From positions 3,418,501 through 3,482,500 of the forward strand of contig BSBM01000597.1 of the NCBI GenBank assembly GCA_027924585.1: a DNA stretch of 64,000 nt, in the 5' to 3' direction. A program made the translations under genes and the position numbers. The notes beneath the pieces were generated by a model, which worked only from the letters and a program-made list of their open reading frames with translations, ran no database searches and was not told the origin of the DNA. This document shows, piece after piece, positions 46,011-57,888 of the stretch (within the stretch, counting starts at the first letter, position 1; each line of letters starts with the position of its first letter). Source of the stretch: Larix kaempferi (lineage: Eukaryota; Streptophyta; Pinopsida; Pinales; Pinaceae).

Positions 46011-49000
46011 CTATTCATTAATTGATGCCTTTTGCTGACTGGGCGCTTTTGTTGAGGCTGATACTCCCATTGGGGCTTGAATTGTTGGTGCTGCCATTGA
46101 AGTTGATGTTCCTACTTCTCCTGCTGTAGCTTGCTGTGATCCAGCTGTTAGCATACTGTCAACCTCCGCTATATACTTCACCCAGACACTGGTTTCTTTT
46201 ATGATATTGTTTGCATCCACGGGAAGCAATTTTTTCAGCAAAACCTCATGCTTGGCCAGTTATTCTTCTTGATTAGTGACTTCTATCATTGTAGCTTGGA
46301 GACTTTCACCTAGGAGATGTGTGCGGATTGTTGCCTGGCCAATCCAATCATGCAGATCCTCAGTGGTCAGAACATCTATCTTCTTTACATAATTTGTTTC
46401 AGCATTCAACCCGTCCTTTAGATCAGACAAGCGTTGCGATTTGTCTGGGAACTCCTCTATAGTCTGAGGCATTTTCACCTGGAATTCTTCATGGGTGGTT
46501 CGTATTTTCATATACAAATTCCCACATTGTTCAAGTGTGGCCAAGGCCACTTTGTTCATCTTTACTCCATAATCCTGGCAAAACCCCAAGAGGCATATAT
46601 CTGCTTTGAAACCGGTGATGGACTTAAGAGGGAGTCCTTTTGGGAATCCTGATCTTCCCTCCCTCCATTCCATTTGCCTCCTTATGTCCTCAACAATATG
46701 TGTGTACTTCCTCCTACACATAGTGGCCTCAGCATTTATTTCTTTGATCTTGACCACCACTTGCTTTAACTTGCAGACCTCCTTCGTCATGAGTCACTGG
46801 ATATTGTATATCTTCCTCATAATTTCACAAGCCTTCTCATGAAAGGGTCCCAAGTCTCCAACCTTGTTGGTTGCGAGTTGTAATTGATACTCCAGCAGCT
46901 CCTCCTTATCTTCCAGCTTCTCTACACTCTCTTTCAGATCATCAATCTGTTGAGCGGTATTAAACTTCTTTGACTCTAACCGGAGGTTGTGACTTTCTAG
47001 AGATTTTTTCTCCATCTCCATAGTTCTCATATGTATCACCAAAGCTCTCTTTTCAGCTTCTAGATGCTGAAGCCTTCTGTTAAGTTCTTCCTTTTCTTCC
47101 ACTAGGGTGTCACATTTATCAACCATCAAATTTGAATAATTCTACTCTTTAACCAAAGTTTCCTATAGATGGTTAGCTCTATCATTATCTAATTCAAACT
47201 TGTATGTTAATATATTGACATTGTCGGCGGTTGCTAGGACAACGGACACATAAATAGATACCACAAGTTGGGGGTCATGTTGGTTACCTTTCATGACTGT
47301 TGTTTCATGTCTGGTGACGATATCTAGTTGAAAAGGCCTCTTCATCCTAGTCACCGTTTCTTTAACAATGGATTTCCTCTTTTTGTTATAAGTGAACTTA
47401 CCCCATTGGGACACTATGCTATTCTTGGAGGGTGTGAAAGGTACAATGGGGAGGTCCCTTATGGGGGAACCCATAACTAAGTCATGCATGTTTGGTATTT
47501 TTGGGCCAACATCTTCTTTCGATTTCTTTTCTTCTTCTTCTTTCCTTTGTGCTTCTCCCTCTTTCTCTTGTCTCAGTTTGTCCTCTTCCTCTTGCTTCAC
47601 ATTTCTTTCCAATATGATCCTCTTTGCTTCAGCTTCAGCTGCTTGGGATCTTAAAGTCTCTTCTTCTTGGAGTTTATCCTTTTGGATTTTCTTGGCTTGT
47701 TCCTGGAGCCTTTGTTCCTCTTTCGAGAGAGCCTCAGCAGTACCCTTTTCTCACTGCTAACCAAATTTCTCCACAACATTACAGCTTGAGCTGGCTTCTC
47801 CTTTTCCAAGTTGAAAAATCCATAGCTCAGTCATATTTCTAAATCCTCTATATACTTCCTCATCCTGATCATAATAGTTAGCGTATTCAAATGGAGTGGA
47901 TATTTCTTTGCAATGTTGGGAAGCTTTGCCTTGTCGATCATTTCTGTGAAAAATATCTTACCCAAAATGAAAGCTTTTCAACTCTGCGACAAAATCTTCT
48001 ACCGTTGCAATTCCTGAGAACTTGTATGCTCCAACATAGAAAGGTAAAGGCGAGAAAGTAGCCTTCTTTTCTTTGTATAAGGTGCTGCCAATCCCATCAA
48101 TGCACACCTACCTCACTGCCTCCTTGTGAATTATAATCTGTAGCATATCTAGGTAGGATATACGAGGCTTTGGAGCCTCCGTACATTCTTATATAGGTAC
48201 CTTCTAGCGAAAGATAGAAATCTCCATATTTCTCCAAAACTTCCATGGCATTCTCAGATAGGCAGCTAGGTTCTTCATTAAACATTAATTCATATAGGGG
48301 CATGATAAACTCCTCACAAATGAGTTTGTAATGCCTTTTGTAATTCTGAGCCCAAAAGATTTTGTAGGCGATGAACACTGAGCTATCTTCCGAGTTCCAT
48401 GTGCATCCTAACTTGGGGAAGGGGCATTTCACCAAAATGCAATCTATCAAGTAAGATGCCATGTAACATTCTGCCTTCATCTCCACTAACCCTTCTCGTG
48501 CAGCCATTATTGCTGATGACAGGTTGTCTGAGAGCATATCAGCCCAGTTGAAAATTGTCCCATTGAAAGCTACATAGTGGATGATGGGAACCCATTGCAG
48601 CATGAACATCATCCCATCGGGTCTTCCAAATATTCTACTCAACATGAGAGCGATCAGTCTGAAAGGGGGCCTCAGATTCATAACCTTGTACTCCTAACTA
48701 TCCTTTTTCCTGATTTGTTTTCTCGAAATTAACAATTTCCTCGCCATCTCTAGATTATCCATCTGGATTTCTTCCAACAATGCATCATCAAGCCGCTGCT
48801 GGGCTTTGGACAACTTGTAAGCTGTTGAGATATAGGACGGGTGAAATGAGGCAAAATCCTTTCCTTTGTTGTCTGCTATAACTCCTGTTTCGGTGTTTGC
48901 ATGCTGCAAAATCCATTCGATTACTTTCGAGCATGGGAAGAGCTCTGGACGTGTGGCCACCTTAGATATACAAGAGTTTCTGATGTACTAGTATAAATAT

Positions 49001-49170
49001 TCTTCCTCAAGAAGAGCATCAGGGAAGTCCTGATCTCTTATCATACGGTATACGTCTCCCCAATTTACTTCTGGGAGCACGCCTGTGGTGCATTTGGTAT
49101 CCTGGAATGTAGTTTCTACTCTTGTGCTTTCCTCAGTTGTCTTTGACTTTCTCTTTCCACCTTTGGCCAT
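46011..49170 (-). pseudogene. Coiled-coil-rich reading frame in the E4 5' LTR (copy B)
   Basis: The minus-strand frame starts at MAKGGKRKSK (49170) and stays in one frame to 48097 with two TAG codons. It shifts where a segment known from copy A (37946 to about 38600) is missing, then runs from about 47740 to 46011 with four or five stops. Order: N-terminal globular part (ILQHANTETG, NWADMLSDNL, YMASYLIDCILVKCPFP), basic/acidic helix (EEEKKSKED), TPSKNS part, strong coiled coil (47129-46800), C-terminal helical part (EEFPDKSQRLSDL) and a QQ/A-rich tail. About 1050 codons remain. It resembles, loosely, plant proteins labelled 'putative plant transposon protein'. Function unknown. Confidence 0.72.
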
Positions 49171-49810
49171 TTTTGAAAAATCCTATAGGCATACGACGCA
49201 ATGTTAGCGATTATCATTTTTTTCATGAGGCTTAAAATCGCTCTTCTTTTCTAGTTCAAACATCTATATATGCTATTTCACAACCCTTGTGCAAAACCAA
49301 AAATGTTTCAATAGGACGCTACATTGCCAAAAAGAAATGAGGGGCATGCATTTCATAAAACCGTAAAAACCAAGCGATTATGAGTTCTATGTTCCATGGC
49401 GCAAATACAGCATAAAATTTCACAACTGGATAGGAAAACTGATGCTCTTTACATAAGGGTAGACGGTCTAGCTTGGAGATTACAAACTGATGTCTTAACG
49501 GGTGTTCGGGATCTCGAGAGAGTCCATGTTCATCGAAACAAGGCATGAGCTGCTTCATCCATAATTGAGCTAAACAACTGGCCATGGCTACGAGGATACA
49601 AACAGAACCATGCACACAACATTTATCCTAACCATTATAATTTAGTTCGAAAGGCTTGACGGGGTACTTAACTGTTGGAAAGCGATGGTAGGTAGGTGTT
49701 GATACCTCTGCGGAATCGGTGAGCCTATAGCAGGTGCTCGCAGACTTGGACGGGAACGGAATGGGCACTCTTGACCAATGGAAATAATCAAAAATCCAAC
49801 GGGGTTCACC

Positions 49811-49820
49811 CTATTTAAAT
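49811..49820 (-). promoter_or_regulatory. E4 LTR TATA motif
   Basis: The minus strand reads atttaaataggg, about 640 bp before the MAKGG start of the LTR reading frame and about 710 bp after the LTR's 5' end. A start here would transcribe the LTR frame before gag. Confidence 0.4.
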
Positions 49821-50529
49821 AAAATAGGTACGTGCGAGCCATTATGAGGGTGGTTGCAAACCATTAAAATGGGGTTAATGCAGTGTACGGACGGGTCCAA
49901 TCGACCTTTTCTTTAATGAATGTAACTGCCAGAAATCAGAAGGACTTGGTTAAGGGTTTCGTTCTCCTGCGGAAAGAAAGTCTGAGTTTGGACGTCGTTG
50001 CGGAAGAATTGTCCGAACTTTTCCACGAAAGGAAATCATGACTCTACACATCGTCCAACTTAAGTGATTTTGCCCGCCTTCGCGGGAGAGTTATTTGAAA
50101 GCCTTCGCTACTTCGAGAGAGATAGATGAGTCTTCCCACAAAATACTTATTCGTAACTTTCCGGTCGCTTGCAGAAGATTTAGATGAATTCTCCCGCCGT
50201 TGTAGAGAAACTTAGTGAAATACTTCTGTCGCGGGCTGACTTAGTTATTTTCTTCTGCCACTTCGGAAGGTTTGGACCAACCCTTCCGGCATTTCGGGAA
50301 AGTTAGCTCAAAACTTCCGTTGTTTCAGCTCAGGATCTTGAGTTTTACGTAGGCAAAAAGAGGAAAAAACTCAAAGAGTAAGGCAATTAAAAGACCTTTC
50401 TTCATGGAAAAACTAAGGAGGGAAATACCATGATGCTAAGATATTCTTAGGAAAACTTCCTCTCAAAAACAAAAGGAGGGGCCCCAATATTTTCAAAAAA
50501 ATTGGGGGTGGGATGTTGTAGCAACAACA

Positions 50530-50534
50530 GGTTG
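50530..50534. other. E4 target site duplication (right), ggttg
   Basis: Matches 33574-33578; directly adjacent to the LTR terminus. Confidence 0.88.
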
Positions 50535-51180
50535 ATGATAGATAGAGTGACATGATGAGAAGTTTGAGTTGATAATGACATGACTATGGATAAATTGATG
50601 ACATGAATGTGACAAGTTATTGAGCAGAGATGATGGAATGAGAGGCTGATGAATAAAATGATGATGTGCTTGTGGAAAAATTGAGGATCTGAGATAGTGT
50701 GTTGAAGCTCTAAGCTTCAGTGATTTGGGAAACAAACAAGGGTTTCTTGTTTGATGATGTATGTAATTTGCAAACTTAAGAAATTTATGATATATTATTT
50801 GTAAATCTATATTTGTCGGGGTGTTGGTGCATCCTAGTCAGTTGCAGCTGACAGAATCATGTGGTGGGTGGTTCCACCGTTGGGTTGTAGCCCATTTTGG
50901 AGATTGAATTCTCTAATCAAAATATAAATTTTTTACAAAGATTATATTGTGATTTGTCTCTAATGATGATGTGGATTGATGTTATGAATGATATGTTTAA
51001 TTTGATAAGCTATTGTGAATGATAAAAGTGTTGAAGTGAAATTGTTAAATGATATATGTTTGAGTGCAGAAAAAAAATAATTTGAAATTGGCATTAAGTG
51101 TTGGCCCACTGATTCACCCCCCCCCTCTTAGTGTGCCATTACTTCCATCAAGCTAAATGAAGGTTCAATGAAAAATCTAA
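50535..51180. other. Noncoding sequence right of E4, possible eroded LTR
   Basis: No gene. The segment ending in actgattcaccccccccctcttagtgtgcc resembles the ends of some plant copia LTR/leader regions, and could pair with the polypurine motifs at 15227-15291 if E3 and E4 split one old element. I cannot show a second copy. Confidence 0.3.
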
Positions 51181-51375
51181 CCACAAGAGGGCTAACCACA
51201 AGTCAACACACAAACATAACAGAACAAGTGGGATAACAACAAAGACAACATAACAAATTCAACATAACATAACAAGTGGGGTAAACATAACATAATAAGT
51301 GGTCTAACCATAAAGTCAACATAACATAACAAGTGGGCTAACCACAAATTCAACATAACATAACAAGACTCTCTC
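51181..51375. repeat. Imperfect tandem repeat (aacataacataacaagtggg...)
   Basis: About five imperfect units of about 40 bp built on aacataacataacaagtgggctaaccacaa. Not coding. Confidence 0.75.
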
Positions 51376-51585
51376 TCAAATATATGTGGTCCACATATGT
51401 GCCATGCAACAACTAAAAGTTTATAATCATTGTATAGGAAGGGTTCAACTTGGAAGATGTGATCCTCTCATCCTCATTTAGGTTCTGCTGGAATCCGACT
51501 TTCAAAATACCCAACCAAGTAGAAACCAAACATGGAAGCACACTTGCATCAACAAAATTAGTGAACCAAGATAGCATTGGTGTAA

Positions 51586-51760
51586 CATTAAAACACAATT
51601 TTCATCTCTTTCAACTACTCCATTAAAACATAATGTTCATCTCTTTCAACTACTCCATTAAAACATAATGTTCATCTCTTTTAACCTTAATACTCCCAAG
51701 GGACAAGAGGTCCTTGTGTTAAAGTTGAAAGAGATGAAAATTATGTGTTGAAATGGAGCA
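51586..51760. repeat. 35-bp tandem repeat with an inverted partner
   Basis: cattaaaacataatgttcatctctttcaactactc repeats about three times (51586-51690). The reverse complement of one unit (gttgaaagagatgaaaatta...) lies at about 51725-51756, so the region can fold into a hairpin. Confidence 0.75.
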
Positions 51761-52773
51761 CCCATGAATGAAGTGTTGTACATTGATGAAGAGTGTGGGA
51801 ACCTTAGTGTTTATATATACAAATTCCTTAGCACCTGAAAAATTAGAAACCAATAAAAAGGAATCATACTACCACCTACCAAGACATACCATGCTTCAAG
51901 ACTACCATTAAATATCGTATGCACCATTAAACAAAAAACAACGCAGCAAAATCGCAAAACAAACATGTCAAAATCATATCTGATGACTTACCTGATGGGA
52001 AGAACCTTCCTTGTACTCAGATTTTAAATTTCAGATCAAATCTTTCCTCTCAGAGGCAAGTCAATAACTAGAACAAATTGGCCCTTAGTAAAGGGAATAA
52101 ACATAGCTGAGAGGAGAGACCATAAATGTTGATAAGAAGAACATACAAGTACAATAGAAGAACCACCCACTCAAAGAGGTATGGCATAGTAAAGATCAAC
52201 CCCAAAAATCAACTAGCACACCAAGTATCCCTCAAAACAGACAAAGACCATCAACGTAGCAAAAAAAATCCATAGCAAACAATAGTATGGAATCGCACGC
52301 ATGAATGCGGAAGAACCAAAATTGATGTAGAAACCGTCATAAAGGACAGTATTAAGTAGGGTAATCTTTAGGGGCAAAATTTCTCCAATTGGCCATTTTT
52401 TGGGCTTTTTTTCAAAAAATAAATCCGTTATTTGGTCAGTTTTACTCTCTAATATCACCTATATTTACATAAATTATGTTTTTTTATTGTAATATTCGGC
52501 AAAATTTACAATTTTTTAGTAGAAACCTATATGTTTCATATTAATTTTCTCCTACCTATTTATATATATGATTTTTTCAATCCAAAATAATCACCTAGAA
52601 CACTATATTAGAATCCTTAAAAAATACCATGGTGCTAAGTAAGGATAGGTTTGGTGTTTCAAGTAGACCCAAGCTCAAGTAGAGACAACCTTCAAACCCT
52701 TGATGTCATAAACAAGTGTTCCTAAAAACTCTAGATCAGCTGTGCCAAAACAGAGCTCAAAGTGCCATAAAGC
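51761..52773. other. Noncoding AT-rich sequence
   Basis: I see no supported gene. The 81-codon minus-strand frame at 52213-52458 has hydrophobic text but no family resemblance. Confidence 0.5.
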
Positions 52774-53225
52774 ATGAAAAAAGCGAATGGTAACAGTGAA
52801 AATCGAATGTTAACTGAAAAAAACAAAACATTTTTTTATTGTAGTCATATTTATTTACTATATTTAACATTTACCTCACAAGGCATATATTGTGACCTTC
52901 CACAGTCACCCTGGACCGTGGAAGCAGCATGTAGCTTTCTACTACTACCACCCTGACAAAATAAATCAATCAATAAAAGTTGAGTCAATAATTGTAACAT
53001 AAAAAAAATGAGATAAGCATAACAATGTAATAAGCATGTTATCACATGGAATATTCATAATAAGAACGAAAAAAGTGAATGTCAATGGTGGAAATCGAAT
53101 GTTAACAGAAAAAATAAAAACATTTAGTTATTGTAGTCATGTTTAGTTACTATATTTAGCATTTACTTGATGAGGCATAGCGTGTGACCTTCCATGGTTA
53201 CCCTGAACCGTGGAAGCCACATCTA
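52774..53225 (-). repeat. Direct duplication of the SET-like terminal exon
   Basis: Segments 53064-53225 and 52774-52936 are about 160-bp direct copies. Both encode, on the minus strand, ASTVQG(N/D)-(H/C)GRS followed by MP-(H/C)-(Q/E)-VN-(A/V)-KYS and carry the short hairpin ccttcca...tggaag. The left copy is preceded (minus strand) by a splice-acceptor-like tttgtcag/gg. Confidence 0.7.
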
Positions 53226-53942
53226 TTCGATTTAAGTTGTAATCGATCAACAACTCTTCACCCAGGGAAGTATTTTTTTTGTTGCACATACAAATATACG
53301 ATGTTTTTCGCGTCCCTCAAATTCACAATTTGGTTGCTTAGTTGTTCTCACTAGCCGTGTACTATTTATAAATCCAACAACGTTTCCGGATGCTTTTGGT
53401 CTCCCATCAATATACATAGTCTCCCCTTTTTTTATTATTTCTGCTAGTTGTATATAATTTGCGGAAACTCCATATCTCTACATACTTCGAGTATATTGGA
53501 CCAAGATCAACCCGTTATTGTATTTGTATAATGGTCCAACGTACTCCATCAATTCAGTTACAGTGCCATAGCTGACCTTTATGCCATCCATGGAAAATAG
53601 CCCCAATCCATGTAAGGACAAAGGATCAATGCAATACATCCTCCCATTGATGAAGAAATCTGTGTCCACTTGAGGTAGCTTATTAGGTACCCATCGTTGC
53701 ACTAGATGTCTAACCTCAAGGGAAACTCAATTTCACCTATGCTATCAGCATCATAATTACATGACCCTCCATTGGAAATAAAATATTGCATGCATCTACG
53801 AAATCTTTTCCTTACCTTTTCAGATCTAGTTGATATAGAACCGGTAGATCTAGTACAACATGTCCCACTTTCAACCTCTCCGAGTATATCTTCATCATCA
53901 CTCAAGGAAGATAGATCTAACAGATACCTATTTGGTGGTACC
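53226..53942 (-). pseudogene. SET-domain-like protein fragment, frameshifted
   Basis: Minus-strand text: an acidic N-terminus (SDDEDILGEVESG), RKRFRRCMQYFISNGG, VQRWVPNKLPQVDTDFF, ETMYIDGRPKASGNVVGFINSTR, KQPNCEFEGREKHRIFVCATKKI and GEELLIDYNLNRID. The GFINSTR...QPNC and GEELLIDYN pair matches the cofactor-binding and ELxxDY signatures of SET (protein lysine methyltransferase) domains. At least three frameshifts join the pieces. An acceptor-like cgagtgtag at about 53943 suggests an exon start. This is either a decayed host gene copy or a family carried by repeats. Confidence 0.62.
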
Positions 53943-53959
53943 TACACTCGATAAAACAA

Positions 53960-56535
53960 GAATATAAGTTACCAAGTGGATATAATTTAGCGTGCAAATA
54001 TATTTACTTCTAATGTTTTAATATCAAAAGTTATTTCTTCCCAAAAACTTTATCAAAAGCTATTTTTCTCTCAAATGTGTAATTTCTTTTAGAGTTATTT
54101 ATATTTGAATTATTTTTAAGTATAAGACACAATTTCATTTGATTTGTAATTTGTTCAGAACACGGATATAGAAGTGTGTTTCTTGGGCCACTTGACTAGT
54201 TAATGCATGCAAAGAGGTATGGGGTTCCCCCTCATATAGATCATGTTGGGGATTCAATTTGGAACAGACGTCATATTGCTTCATTAATGGATTTCCCACC
54301 AAAACTCGACAACATTAGTCTATCACTCCCTCTTCCATAGTGGTTTGATATGCAAGTTTCCTCATGCAAGGTACTCCTTCTCTAAATATGTGCTACATGT
54401 GCACAATGGTACTCTATTGTATGAAAATGTGGTTACAAAGGTCCAAATATCCTCCTCAACATAGGTCATGGGTTCCGTCACCAACCTCCATGAAGTATCC
54501 TCCTCAACCCAAGCGTCATCAAATCAAGTTTCCAATCTGCAAGGTGTGTAGGTCCCAAGCTCTAAGGGTTAAGTGCACAATGCTCCTCCTCCTAGGTAAG
54601 TACCTCCCTTGATCAAGCAATTGACTCCCCCATTGTGTGCACCCAATGATTTTATCAACATGTCAATTAGGTAACAATCTCCTAAGGGTACCATGTCAAC
54701 ACACTAACCAAGGTCAAGCATCCACCCAAACAGAGACATTGATACCAAATTTAGACCAATTTTAGGTTGTTTTGAGTGGTTTTGCACATGGACACAGATA
54801 GGGTGATGTTGTATTTTGAATCATCTTATCAAAACCCCGAATTGACTTACACTAACCAAGACCATTTTCTTACAATTTCTACAGATTTATACAACACGGA
54901 AACCACAAATTTGTTTGGTCGTGATGGTAGGGTTCAGGCTCGTTCTCTATCAAACAGGCGATAGATGGGTTCATGGCTTGCCTTTGAAGGGAAAAATGTC
55001 TGTCATGGGTCATTTTTCCCCTCAAATATGGCCTATATTTCATATAAACCCTCATAAAAAATGAAGTAAACAGTGAAACGTCTGTATTTAGTGTGGAAAC
55101 AATCAAAACCGTGGGATTTTTCCCAAATTGCTACATCATGCAAGCACATAGGCTCAAAGGAAGAAGTCATCTGTGACTTCATAAAGACAAGTGTGATCTT
55201 CTAGAAGAGACTTGGATTCTCATTTAAAATTTCGTGTTTTCATAAAATATTGAATCAAGTGGAGAAGGATTCGATCGTTTCCAAGTGTAATAGTTAGGAT
55301 AGGGTTGGTTAGTCTGTTGAGTAATTTTAGCATTCAGTTATTGAGTCAGTAGATGAGTCATAATTCTAAATCATATCTTCATGGATCTGAAACAAAACTT
55401 TATTTGTTTTTAAAGACAATCAGGGTTTATGGGAAGGGAATTTGGAGTAGGTTGGAGATATGAGGGTATCTCAATAGATTAATAGCTTGCAGAAACTTGG
55501 TATAGCTCACAAAGCTTGGGGGAATAGCTCGCATAGCTTGGAGACAATTCACAATTTTTTTTTCTTTGGATAGCTCACAGAGCTTGAGTAAAGTGGAGAG
55601 TTTTAGCAACTCGAGAGAAGGATCAAAGAGGAGGGCTCGAGAGCTATTGGTTGCCTGGAGAAAACAAAAACAAATTTGTGGCATCTGTTTCTGAGAATCG
55701 ATTCATGATTGAATTTCAAAGCTTTGTAAAATATTTTATGAAGAAACAGAGTGATTCTGGTGTATATATATATATGTTGTTTTTTAATAGACGAATTGTT
55801 GTAAGGAAATTTTGATTTCTTTACTGGGTATGTGAATTTCTAATTAAATGCCTAAAATTTATGCAAGTACTGTTGAACAATACAAATACACAAAGAATAT
55901 GTATCTAAATCATTTACAGACTTCATAGGTATAGTCCGATTGGGGTTGAATTCCTATTTAAATCCTAATAGATGATCAAATAAGTTGATTTCTATAAGAA
56001 ATGGGTAGAGGATTCATGTGCAAAGAGCAGAGGTCCATTGGATTTCCCTAGGGACTGCATCACTACGCTGCTAGGTTTAATGGGCTTACTGAATTCATTG
56101 GGCCCTTCGTTATCCTCTGGAATTCTTTTAGATTGCCTCCCCTGGGAATGCCGGTATCATCTAGACCAGTATCCCCTGCTCCTCGATTTACCACTACTCT
56201 GCTCATCAAATTACCAGTGCTATGGATGTTGCTAATGAACTAGTGTGCGGGAGTGAACTTGTTCTTAGTTGTTTTCCTTTGGACGCTGCTAATGAGCTAG
56301 TGCGCGGGAGTCTTTTCCTTCTATTTGTTTTTGTATTTTTATTTGCATATTTTATTTTATTTTTATTTTATTTTGGGTTTTTTTTTCATATTTTATATTT
56401 TGTTGCATTTTAAATTAATTTTAGTTAAACAACTCTATGTTTTTAATTTAATGTAATTTAATTTAACTAGGATTTTGTCATAATTTGTATTGGTTGCATT
56501 CCTTATAGTGAGATCCTATACATAAGTCCCTTCAA
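53960..56535. other. Noncoding sequence with minor repeats
   Basis: I see no supported gene. Between about 55440 and 55650 the phrase atagctcacaaagcttgg recurs imperfectly about four times. At 56221-56310 a segment with gctaatgaactagtgtgcgggag occurs twice. An AT/T-rich tract follows (56320-56470). Confidence 0.45.
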
Positions 56536-56707
56536 GGACAAATATGATGATGATGACGAGATGATGATCATGATCATGATCATGGTGATTATGATGATGA
56601 TGAAGACCAGGAATATGATGGTGATGACGACAACAACAATGATGATCATCATGATCATTATCATCATCATCATCCTTGTCGTCGTCATCACCATCGTCTT
56701 TGTCATC

Positions 56708-56750
<43 letters not shown>

Positions 56751-57016
56751 CCATGATCTTCATAATCATCATCATCGTCGTCACCATCATCGTCATCATG
56801 ATCTTCTTCATCATCATCATCTTCCTTATCATCATCATCATAATCATCATCTTCATCATCAACATCTTCGTTATCATCATCATCATCATATCCGTCATCA
56901 TCATCATCATCATTATCTTCATCGTCATCATCATATTCATCATCATTATCATCACCCAATTCATCATCATCTCCATTATCATGATCATCATCATCATCAT
57001 CTTCATCATCACAATT
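56536..57016. repeat. (ATC)n trinucleotide array, first block
   Basis: About 480 bp dominated by atc/tca/cat triplets with scattered substitutions. All six frames look open because no stop arises in most phases; frames such as 56503-57012 and 56561-57034 are artefacts. Confidence 0.95.
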
Positions 57017-57379
57017 TTAGGGGGAGCTCAGTAAATGAAGACGTCTACATGATAGGGGGAGAAACCAGTTGAGTGAAAAATTAAGGATTGCTCCTAACAC
57101 CCATTCCAAGGACTAATCTAAAAATTAAATATGATGTGAGGAAGTAGTAAAGAAAAACAACTTTTTGGGCCCTGTGAAGCCTCCAGTTCTTAGATTTGTG
57201 CACATGAGGAATCAAGACTTATTGACCTAGTCTGGTGTCTTAAAAGAGGAGGATCCTAACTGAGCAATTTGGTACTTCTATAAAGTGCATTCTTTATAGG
57301 AGTGAATAATCACTCATAACCATTATATTATAATGTTGTCCAAGCTCAGAAGACTTTAGTGAAGACCAAGGTAAAGATC
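57017..57379. other. Unique spacer between the two (ATC)n arrays
   Basis: About 360 bp of non-repetitive sequence with purine-rich patches (agggggagctc, gataggggga). No gene seen. Confidence 0.5.
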
Positions 57380-57461
57380 CTGTCATCACATCTTCATCAT
57401 CATAATCATCTTCATCAACAGCATCACCATCACCATCATCATCATCTTCATCATCATCATC

Positions 57462-57493
<32 letters not shown>

Positions 57494-57843
57494 CCTCATC
57501 CTAATCATCATCATGATAATCATGATCATCATCTTCATCATCCTCATCCTAGTCATCATCATCATCATCATCATTATCCTCATCATCATCATTCTCATCA
57601 TCATCGTCCTCAACCTCATCCTCATCATCGTCACCATCATCGTTGTCATCATCATCACCACCACCATCATTGATCATCATCATCATCTTCATCATCATCA
57701 TCATAATCATCATCATCATCATTGTCATCATCATCATTGTCATCTCCCTCTTCCTAATCAACATCTTCATCATCGTCATCATCATCATCTTCATCATCGC
57801 CATAATCATCATCTTCATCACCACCACTATCATCATCATCATC

Positions 57844-57888
<45 letters not shown>
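57380..57888. repeat. (ATC)n trinucleotide array, second block, interrupted by E5
   Basis: About 510 bp of atc/tca triplets ending exactly at the E5 LTR start. The continuation, if any, should lie beyond E5 outside the window. Confidence 0.95.

Larger units (their letters stand above)
33579..50529 (-). mobile_element. E4: 17-kb Ty3/gypsy element with very long, ORF-bearing LTRs
   Basis: Termini: + strand tgttgatgcc at 33579 and ...gcaacaaca at 50529 (TGTTG/CAACA inverted ends), with duplication ggttg. On the minus strand the right LTR (45122-50529, 5408 bp) is followed by a primer site, gag (45088-43625), protease, an extra RNase H, RT, a degenerate RNase H and integrase (to about 39010). 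The left LTR copy (33579 to about 38600) follows; it lacks its 5' part. Every coding region carries stops or frameshifts. The integrase and RT type and the extra RNase H place it near the Tat-related non-chromoviral Ty3 lineages (inference). Confidence 0.9.
45122..50529 (-). repeat. E4 5' LTR, 5408 bp
   Basis: TG...CA ends with a 5-bp inverted match (TGTTG/CAACA). Its inner part (45122-48103) is collinear with the left copy. The outer part (49850-50529) has the look of a U3 region, with repeated cttcgcgggag/ttcgggaaag-type motifs, and a TATA motif at 49811-49820. A long reading frame fills 46011-49170. Confidence 0.85.

Noticed and set aside
56503-57034. Long Met/Ile-, Asp- or His-rich open frames on both strands in the (ATC)n arrays (also 57359-58016)
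   Set aside because: A pure triplet repeat without stop triplets leaves most frames open; the composition is entirely the repeat, with no domain and no consistent start context.
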